The position numbers were made by a program, and so were the translations under genes. The notes below the pieces were generated by a model. It did not search any database. It saw nothing but the letters and a program-made list of their open reading frames with translations, and had not been told where the DNA came from. A stretch of 64,000 nt of DNA from an uncultured SAR86 cluster bacterium (GTDB taxonomy: Bacteria; Pseudomonadota; Gammaproteobacteria; Magnimaribacterales; Magnimaribacteraceae): contig CACNCK010000002.1 in NCBI GenBank assembly GCA_902618945.1, forward strand, positions 107,238 through 171,237, read 5' to 3'. How positions within the stretch are numbered: position 1 is the first letter of the stretch; each line of letters begins with the position of its first letter. Positions 56,750 through 64,000 of the stretch are shown one piece after another.

Positions 56750-59284
56750 ATGTTACGTCTGAGTTTTTTGTCGATTTTTTCTTTATCTCTTTCCCTTTTT
56801 GTCCCCAATTTCGCATTTGCAGACGAAGATTCGTCGCAAGCCGATGAAGAAGTTGTAGTTGTAGGCTCTCTTGCTAGCTTAAGAAGTGCCCTCAACAAAA
56901 AAAGGGATTCTGACAAAAATGTTGGTGTAATTGATTCTGATGCCTTAGGAAATTTTGCCGACATTAACGTAGCTGAATCCTTGAGGAGAATTTCAGGTAT
57001 TTCAGTTGAAAATGATCAAGGTGAAGGAAGGTACGTAACTGTGAGAGGTATGAACACTGATTTGAACGCAATGACTATCAATGGAGTCAGTACAGCTTCT
57101 CCTGAAGATAGAAGAGGTGTGATACTAGACGGTGTTCCTACAGATCTTCTAGATTCAATGACGGTTTATAAGACACTCACTCCAAACTTAGATGCAGATA
57201 CAATCGGAGGAGCTATAGATTTAGAAACGATTTCAGCATTTTCTTACGGATCAAATTTTGTAAAATTTAAAGCTGAAACTTCTAGAAATGACCTTACAAA
57301 AGATAGCAGTAATCCTAAATTGTCAGGTACATATACTACAGTTATTCCACAAGAGAATGGTGATCTTGGAATAGCATTTGTAATCAGCTCCCAAGAAAGA
57401 CGCATCAAGGCAGAAAATAATGAAGCTGGCGGTTGGGGATCTACTTATGTAGATGATGACTATGAAATGCGTTACTACGATCTCACAAGAGAAAGAGATG
57501 GAATAGTTCTTAATCTAGATTATGTATCAAATTCAGGAAGTAAAACTTATTTACATCTTTTCCATAACGAATATGAAGATGTTGAATATAGGGCAAAGTG
57601 GGAAGTTAGAGACGTAATGGAAGAATACACACCAACAATATCTGGAACTGTAGCGACATATGGAGCTTCTAGAATGGATACTGAAGGGAAAAATAGAACT
57701 GAAATTCGATCTATCGATAATTTAGCTATTGGCCATGAGACCCAACTTGCAAATGGAGGCTTTTTAGAAGTTCAAGCATTTAGATCTGAAGCAGAACAAG
57801 ATGATACAGATAGATATAATTTAATATTTAGAAGTAAAGAAAAAGATGGTGTTACTACACTAGATACTGCTAATCCTCAGAAGCCGGTTTTAGGACTTCC
57901 CTCCGAATTCTATGATGCCTCTACATTTCCAGGAAAGGCAGCAGAACAAGAATATGCCCTTACTGAAGATGAAGAACAGGGCTTCAAAATTGATTACACC
58001 TATATGATCGGTGAAACAGTTGTGCAGACTGGACTAAAGTATAGACAAAGAGAAAAGATAAATAATTATCAATTCTGTGAGTACGATATGCCAAAAGGTA
58101 CTACATTGGCAGATTATGATTATCAGACAATAGGAAAGTATTTGGCAAACACACACGGACCTGCTCCAACTTTTGAACAAGTTAAATCAATAGTAACAAA
58201 TAATACTTCCGGAACAGTTACATTCTCAGACGGTACTACCTGTCCTGGACCAGGAACTTACTTTAGAGGTATGGGTGGTGATGAAGAAGAAGAATCTATT
58301 CCAGCAGACTGGACAACAGAAGAAGACATCCTAGCCTTATATTTTATGGGTACAACTTTGTATGAAAACTCCACTTGGGTTTATGGCATAAGATTTGAAG
58401 ATACTGAAACTACCTACAAAGGTAAAAACTGGAATGATACTTATCTTGGAGATAATGAATTTGAAAATAACTACTCCTTTGCAGCACCCTCTTTAAACAT
58501 TAAATATGACATCTCAGATGATATGGTTCTTAGATTTGGTGCATTTAGATCACTTGTAAGACCTGGATTTAAAGAATCAAGAGCTGGTGCGATTATCAAT
58601 GTTGAGGATAATGAAATAGAAGGTGGAAATCCTAATTTAGATCCTACCAAAGCCACCAATGTCGATATTTCGTTTGAATACTATATTGATGAGAATACTT
58701 TCTTAGGAATGGGTGCTTTCTATAAAAATATAGAGGATGCGATTGTAGAGGTTGAATCTCGTAGTTTTGCAATGCGAGGATCAATATGGGATAAAGCGGA
58801 AACTTATATCAATGCCGATGATAGCAGCATCAATGGCTTAGAGTTTTCCTATCAAACAGCTTTTGATAATGGCTTCATTTTAGTTGCAAATTATACATAT
58901 GCAGACGGTGAAACTGACTTACCTGCTGATGCTGCTGCAGGACAAAGGACTATTCCATACTTTAAACAAGTAGAAAATACATGGAATCTTTCTCTAGGCT
59001 ACGACGATGGTCCATGGGATATTAGATTGGCCGCAACATACAGAGACAATTACCTTGATGAAGTAGGATCTAAGCCTCTTAATGATCGTTATACAGATGA
59101 TCATATGCAAGTTGATTTAACTGCAAAATATAAAGTTAATGATTCTTTAAGAATAACGTTTGAAGCTATTAATTTAAATGATGAACCTGAGTATTATTAC
59201 TTTGGTAATCCTTCAAGACTCTCGCAATATGACGAGTATGGAGCTACTTATGGAGTTGGATTTAGGTATATCTTGAATCAATAG
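56750..59284 (+). CDS. TonB-dependent receptor, candidate phytate/organic-P receptor
   Basis: Signal peptide, plug 'NVAESLRRISGISVENDQGEGRYVTVRGMNTDLNAMTINGV', barrel end 'ATYGVGFRYILNQ'; ATG at 56750 after GGAGA preferred over the track's TTG. Confidence 0.92.
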   Translation: MLRLSFLSIFSLSLSLFVPNFAFADEDSSQADEEVVVVGSLASLRSALNKKRDSDKNVGVIDSDALGNFADINVAESLRRISGISVENDQGEGRYVTVRGMNTDLNAMTINGVSTASPEDRRGVILDGVPTDLLDSMTVYKTLTPNLDADTIGGAIDLETISAFSYGSNFVKFKAETSRNDLTKDSSNPKLSGTYTTVIPQENGDLGIAFVISSQERRIKAENNEAGGWGSTYVDDDYEMRYYDLTRERDGIVLNLDYVSNSGSKTYLHLFHNEYEDVEYRAKWEVRDVMEEYTPTISGTVATYGASRMDTEGKNRTEIRSIDNLAIGHETQLANGGFLEVQAFRSEAEQDDTDRYNLIFRSKEKDGVTTLDTANPQKPVLGLPSEFYDASTFPGKAAEQEYALTEDEEQGFKIDYTYMIGETVVQTGLKYRQREKINNYQFCEYDMPKGTTLADYDYQTIGKYLANTHGPAPTFEQVKSIVTNNTSGTVTFSDGTTCPGPGTYFRGMGGDEEEESIPADWTTEEDILALYFMGTTLYENSTWVYGIRFEDTETTYKGKNWNDTYLGDNEFENNYSFAAPSLNIKYDISDDMVLRFGAFRSLVRPGFKESRAGAIINVEDNEIEGGNPNLDPTKATNVDISFEYYIDENTFLGMGAFYKNIEDAIVEVESRSFAMRGSIWDKAETYINADDSSINGLEFSYQTAFDNGFILVANYTYADGETDLPADAAAGQRTIPYFKQVENTWNLSLGYDDGPWDIRLAATYRDNYLDEVGSKPLNDRYTDDHMQVDLTAKYKVNDSLRITFEAINLNDEPEYYYFGNPSRLSQYDEYGATYGVGFRYILNQ

Positions 59285-59301
59285 GCAACTTTCTTTAACA
59301 T

Positions 59302-59333
59302 GAAACTCCTCTCTTTGAGGAGTTTCTTTTTTA
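59302..59333 (+). terminator. Rho-independent terminator
   Basis: GAAACTCCTC-tcttt-GAGGAGTTTC-TTTTTT. Confidence 0.92.
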
Positions 59334-59354
59334 AAGCTCAAAAAAAACCTTAAT

Positions 59355-60392
59355 ATGAAAAATATAATTTTTTTCCTTTTCTTCGTATCATTTACTATGA
59401 GTGCTGCCATAGAAGATCATAAAATTTATCCTATTTATGAAACTGAAGCAGTAAAAACATCGGGTGATGCTGCCGATGACCCGGCATTTTGGTTTAACAA
59501 AACAAATCCTGAAAAAAGTATTGTTTTTGGAACAGATAAGAAATCAGGTATTTACACTTACGACTTGTCCGGTAAAACATTAAATTATTTTCCCATGGGA
59601 AGGATAAATAATATTGATTTAAGATCTGATTATATAATTCAAGACAGAACAGTCTCGTTATTGGCCGGTACAAATCGAGATCTTAATAGAGTTGATTTTC
59701 TGTTGATTGGATCAAATGGCAGTGTTGTTGAGTATTATGATAACTCTTATCAGACTGAACTAACCTCTGTTTATGGTCTCTGTATGTTTAAAGATACAGA
59801 TAACTCTAAAACTTTCATATTTGTTACTGATGAGAAAAGTCTTGCAATATACCAGTATGAGATTCAATCCTATGCTCCTATGTCTGCAAAATTAGTCAGA
59901 ACAATACCTACTCAATCTGTATCTGAGGGTTGTGTAGTAGATGATGATTTAAAAATACTTTATTTTTCCCAAGAAGACGAAAAATCTGGAATCTTCAAGA
60001 CAACAGCAATGCCAGAAGGTGGAAATATTGAAACAGTAGATTTAATTAAACCATCTGGGAATATAACCGGCGATTCCGAAGGGTTAGCTTTAGTTAAATT
60101 ACCTGATCAAACATTATTAATTTCATCATCTCAAGATTCTAATGAGTATCTAATTTATACAACCGGCATCGAAAATCGGTACCTTGGTAAATTTACTATT
60201 GCAATTTCAACTATAGATGGAACAAGCGAAACAGATGGTATAGAGGCCTTTTACGGGCCATTAAGTCCTCAATTTCCTTTAGGAATTTTTATTGCTCAAG
60301 ATGATGTAAACCTTGATCAATACGGTGAACCAATAAATCAAAATTTCAAATTTTCTTCTCTGAAAGATGCAATAGATCCTTTTATTAAATAG
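59355..60392 (+). CDS. 3-phytase, beta-propeller phytase family
   Basis: 'GDAADDPAFWFN', 'SEGCVVDDDLKILYFSQED', 'GDSEGLALVKLPDQTLLISSSQDSNEYLIY', 'ETDGIEAFYGPLSPQFPLGIFIAQDDVN'. Confidence 0.93.
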   Translation: MKNIIFFLFFVSFTMSAAIEDHKIYPIYETEAVKTSGDAADDPAFWFNKTNPEKSIVFGTDKKSGIYTYDLSGKTLNYFPMGRINNIDLRSDYIIQDRTVSLLAGTNRDLNRVDFLLIGSNGSVVEYYDNSYQTELTSVYGLCMFKDTDNSKTFIFVTDEKSLAIYQYEIQSYAPMSAKLVRTIPTQSVSEGCVVDDDLKILYFSQEDEKSGIFKTTAMPEGGNIETVDLIKPSGNITGDSEGLALVKLPDQTLLISSSQDSNEYLIYTTGIENRYLGKFTIAISTIDGTSETDGIEAFYGPLSPQFPLGIFIAQDDVNLDQYGEPINQNFKFSSLKDAIDPFIK

Positions 60393-60458
60393 ATAATAAA
60401 AGTCATGATCTTAACTCAAAGATAAGGCTAAAAATAGTGTAAAATTTGAACAGGAAAA

Positions 60459-61043
60459 ATGTGCGGAAGATTCACACTTAGAAACTTAGATGATCTCAAG
60501 ACCAGGTATGGAGAAACGGATTTTAGACCTAGTTATAATGTTGCTCCTGGTCAAAAAATATTAGCTCTTACCGATAAATTCCAAACAATGGAATGGGGCT
60601 TCTCGCCTTATTGGGCTGAAAAGCCATTCAATTTGATAAATGCAAGAATAGAAACTCTATTTGAGAAACCATCTTTTACTAATTCCAATAGATGTCTTAT
60701 CCCCTCAGATGGTTGGTATGAGTGGAAGCTAGAAGACGAAGTCAAAACACCATATTTTCATCATCTAAATGGAGATATCTTTTTCTTTGGTGGAGTCTTT
60801 GGAGGATACAGAGGGAAGGTGGGATGCGCTATAGTCACTAAAGATGCAGTTGAGTCTTTAAAAAATATTCATCAGAGAATGCCTTTGATTATTTCAAGAC
60901 AACACTTTCAAGATTGGTTAAACGGAGACAATATTGACTGTTCAGATATCTTTTCTTCAAAAGCAATCAAAACTCATCCTGTTTCGACACATGTAAATAA
61001 TCCATTCAGTGATGATCCCAAGTGTGTATTTCCCGTAAGCTAG
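60459..61043 (+). CDS. SRAP domain protein (HMCES/YedK family)
   Basis: Catalytic Cys2 'MCGRFTLR', 'YNVAPGQ', 'INARIETL', 'CLIPSDGWYEW'. Confidence 0.95.
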   Translation: MCGRFTLRNLDDLKTRYGETDFRPSYNVAPGQKILALTDKFQTMEWGFSPYWAEKPFNLINARIETLFEKPSFTNSNRCLIPSDGWYEWKLEDEVKTPYFHHLNGDIFFFGGVFGGYRGKVGCAIVTKDAVESLKNIHQRMPLIISRQHFQDWLNGDNIDCSDIFSSKAIKTHPVSTHVNNPFSDDPKCVFPVS

Positions 61044-61189
61044 TTATATTTAATATTTTGCCTTATTGAATTTTCATAAATTTTAAATAAAAGTTTCTTA
61101 ATATTTATATTTTAGAAACCTGTTTGTAACTTAATACACAGAACCGACAATAAAAATATTTAACATAGTTTTCTTTTAAAGGAGACGTA

Positions 61190-63703
61190 ATGAAAAGGAA
61201 TTCACTATTAGTTTTTTTAACATTCTTCCAACTTATTTTTTTTAATTACCTCAATGCAGAGGATTCAGAAGAGATACTAGAAGAAATTGTAATTGTTGGA
61301 AAGCCAATAAAAACCAGTCAGATGGAGTCAATACAAGCTAAAAAAATCTCAGATAATATAGTGGAAGTAATCTCCTCAGATGATATCGGTCGTTTTCCTG
61401 ATCAAAATATTGCAGATGCTCTTGGGCGAGTACCTGGAGTCTCTATTGAGCGAGATCAAGGCAGATCAAGATTTCTTAATTTTAGAGGAGCACCTCCTCG
61501 TTATACAGCCATAGCTTTTGATGGTATTGACATTCCAGGTACAGAAAATGGAAGAATTCCTAGATTTGATGCTTATCCTGCAGTTGTAACATCGCAAATT
61601 TTTGCTAACAAAGCAATTACTCCGGATATGACTGGAGAAGCTGTCTCTGGTTATATTGATATTAAAACTTTTTCACCTTCTGACATAGAAGGTTTTTCAG
61701 CTGCATTCGATTATGGTCGGGGAGAACAAGATTTAGGAGATGGAGATACTGAAAGAGAAAATTTACGTATTTCTTTCTCCAATGAAAAGTTTGGAATATT
61801 GCTATACAACTCTAGTGCCTATAACGAGCAAATCACAACGAACCTTGACGATATGGATTTTACGCTTACTGATTCTGGATACACTCCTACATCAAGCGGT
61901 AGTCTTGGAATTAGATTTAATAACTATTTGGTAGATTATGAAAATAAGGCAAATGGCGGCTCACTTGAGTATTATTTCGATGATGGAAACAAACTATTCC
62001 TTAGATCAATCAGAACAGAATTCGAGGAAAGCCAACAGAGAAATTCTTGGTATTTAAATTTCGGAAGAGGCGCTGATGCAGCTGGTACAGAGCTTACGCC
62101 AGGTACAGGCACTAGTTTAGCTTTAGTGTTTCGATTAGTAGAGGATGGTACTTATGATAATTCTACTGAGATTGACACTTTAGGATTGGACTGGTCTATA
62201 GGGGATTGGATGTTGGACGCAAGATATAGCCAAATTTCAATGCAATCAAAGTACTGGCTACCAATCCCTTACGGAGCTGGATCAACAGTTGCATCTTACG
62301 ATGTTACTAATCCTTTTGACCCTAGATTTACCTTGACTGAACCATTGAGTTCACTTGAGATTGATGCAATTTTCATTTTCAACATCTATGGTGAAAGAGA
62401 GACTGACAATGATCAATTTAAATTTGATTTAGAGAGAGTCAATAATGCGGGGGTATTTAAAACAGGTTATAAATATGATGTTAGAGATGCTTTGGGAGGG
62501 AATGCAAATGATTTAGATTTCGTATCTGCAGCAGCAGTAGATACATCTTCATATGACCAACCTACAAATCTCTGGATACATGGTGATCAAAGAAATGATA
62601 TCGGAGGTTTTTATACAGACAATAAAGGGCTAAAAAAAGCTCTGATTGATGCAGGCCTCAAACGACCTGGCATAGCTGATTTACCTTCCAATCTTCTAGA
62701 AACCATAGAGGAAACCATGCACAGTGTTTATGCAATGCAAACCATAGATACAGATTATGGAAATATTATTTTTGGCGCTAGATATGAAGATACTGAGTTT
62801 GAAACTTCTGGATCAAGATTAGATGCTGAAGGGAATATGGTCCCTCAAATTCTTACTAAATCTTATTCAAATTTTTTACCTAGTTTTCATTTAAACTACA
62901 ACTTAGATGACGACAGAAAATTACGCCTTTCGGCTACTACTGGTGTCAGCAGACCAACTTATACGGAAGCAAGGGCTTCAGCTACTATTGATCCAACAAC
63001 TAGATCTATAAGTGGAGGTAATCCTGGTTTAGATCCTGAAGAGTCTTGGGGGCTTGATACTGCTTATGAGTGGTATTTCTCAGAAGCAAGTATTTTTGCA
63101 GTAAACATTTTTTATAGAGAAATAGATAATGTCATCGTAGATTCTAATTCAACCGTTGATGGCTCGTTGTATTCCGATGTGGCTCCACAAGGAGAATCAT
63201 GGACTTTGAGCGGAAGCGATAACGGAAGCGATGGAGAATTGAAGGGATTTGAAATAAATCTCATTGATCGTTTTGATAGATTCTTAGAAGGTTTTTTCTC
63301 AGGTTTTGGTTATGAATTTAATTTAGCCTCTGTCGATTCAAGTTTTACTGCTCCAAATGGTGTGAGTTACGATTTACCGGGTACATCAGATATTACTTAC
63401 AACGCATCTGTTTTCTATGAAGATTATGGTTTATCTGCAAGATTAGCTTTCAGATATCGAGATGGGTGGTTAGATTCCACAGAGTCTGATGTTATTGGTA
63501 GTGCTTATTATTGGGAAGAGCAAGAAAGACTGGAATTATCATTGAGGTATGACCTTGAAGAAATTTTAGGTTACAAGGCAATTGTCTATGCTGACTTTAA
63601 TAATTTAACTGACTTTGTTGATATTAGAAATTTAGGCGATCTGCCAAATCAAGTTGAAAGTTATGGCTCAAGATATGTCCTAGGCTTTAAGGTAAACCTC
63701 TAA
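61190..63703 (+). CDS. TonB-dependent receptor
   Basis: 'FPDQNIADALGRVPGVSIERDQGRSRFLNFRGAPPRYTAIAFDGI' plug; barrel end 'YGSRYVLGFKVNL'. Confidence 0.93.
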   Translation: MKRNSLLVFLTFFQLIFFNYLNAEDSEEILEEIVIVGKPIKTSQMESIQAKKISDNIVEVISSDDIGRFPDQNIADALGRVPGVSIERDQGRSRFLNFRGAPPRYTAIAFDGIDIPGTENGRIPRFDAYPAVVTSQIFANKAITPDMTGEAVSGYIDIKTFSPSDIEGFSAAFDYGRGEQDLGDGDTERENLRISFSNEKFGILLYNSSAYNEQITTNLDDMDFTLTDSGYTPTSSGSLGIRFNNYLVDYENKANGGSLEYYFDDGNKLFLRSIRTEFEESQQRNSWYLNFGRGADAAGTELTPGTGTSLALVFRLVEDGTYDNSTEIDTLGLDWSIGDWMLDARYSQISMQSKYWLPIPYGAGSTVASYDVTNPFDPRFTLTEPLSSLEIDAIFIFNIYGERETDNDQFKFDLERVNNAGVFKTGYKYDVRDALGGNANDLDFVSAAAVDTSSYDQPTNLWIHGDQRNDIGGFYTDNKGLKKALIDAGLKRPGIADLPSNLLETIEETMHSVYAMQTIDTDYGNIIFGARYEDTEFETSGSRLDAEGNMVPQILTKSYSNFLPSFHLNYNLDDDRKLRLSATTGVSRPTYTEARASATIDPTTRSISGGNPGLDPEESWGLDTAYEWYFSEASIFAVNIFYREIDNVIVDSNSTVDGSLYSDVAPQGESWTLSGSDNGSDGELKGFEINLIDRFDRFLEGFFSGFGYEFNLASVDSSFTAPNGVSYDLPGTSDITYNASVFYEDYGLSARLAFRYRDGWLDSTESDVIGSAYYWEEQERLELSLRYDLEEILGYKAIVYADFNNLTDFVDIRNLGDLPNQVESYGSRYVLGFKVNL

Positions 63704-63764
63704 TCAAATAACCTTTACTAATGTTATAAATCAAGTAACTATATAGCCTGCGTAAAGTGCGGGA

Positions 63765-64000
63765 ATGAATAAAACATTAATCAAGAAACTTTTGGCCGAA
63801 TTTGTAGGAACATGCTTCCTAGTAATGATTGTCGTTGGTTCTGGGATAATGGCTCAGGGCTTATCAACTGATCAGTTAAGTATTCTTCTGGCAAATACCA
63901 TAGCAACTGGAGCAGGACTGACTGCATTAATTTGGATATTCATCTCAATTTCAGGAGCTCACTTCAATCCTGCGGTTAGTTTAATAATGCTTTTAAACAA
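63765..64000 (+). CDS. MIP/aquaporin family channel, N-terminal part, truncated at window end
   Basis: My own translation: MNKTLIKKLLAEFVGTCFLVMIVVGSGIMAQGLSTDQLSILLANTIATGAGLTALIWIFISISGAHFNPAVSLIMLLN; first NPA motif. Confidence 0.9.
   Translation, partial: MNKTLIKKLLAEFVGTCFLVMIVVGSGIMAQGLSTDQLSILLANTIATGAGLTALIWIFISISGAHFNPAVSLIMLLN

Noticed and set aside
1-64000. Mobile elements, prophage, toxin-antitoxin or defence islands
   Set aside because: No transposase, integrase, phage structural, restriction or TA-type proteins seen among the ORFs

Overview
AT-rich, densely packed chromosomal window that looks like a streamlined marine gammaproteobacterium; a SAR86-like origin is a guess from style and gene content, not tested. 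It holds about 65 protein genes, three tRNAs (Ser-GGA, Arg-ACG, Gly-TCC) and a small csrA gene that the ORF track missed. I see no CRISPR array, prophage, IS element or rRNA. Left part (0-10 kb): MoxR/VWA/ABC operon, queF, slyX, a RimB-RimK-like fusion, csrA and a phosphatidylcholine synthase-like gene. Middle (10-46 kb): catabolic and oxidoreductase genes, including a two-domain 2OG-Fe(II) dioxygenase, GH13 glucosidase, DUF3445/HODM-like heme protein, a flavin monooxygenase/extradiol-type VOC/FAH-hydrolase cluster, a haloalkane dehalogenase and an acyl-CoA synthetase/enoyl-CoA hydratase/SDR cluster. Most interesting part (about 46.9-60.4 kb): an apparent phosphate-stress island. It contains an unknown exported protein preceded by five exactly 11-bp-phased TGWCA repeats (Pho-box-like), a PlcP-like metallophosphoesterase, a lipid-type glycosyltransferase, UDP-glucose dehydrogenase, a cytidylyltransferase, PhoB/PhoR, Ppx, PPK2, a Pit transporter, and a TonB receptor followed by a beta-propeller phytase. 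Related GTCAC/GTGAC motifs precede phoB and the TonB receptor. All function calls come from reading motifs in the translated ORFs; no database search was run.
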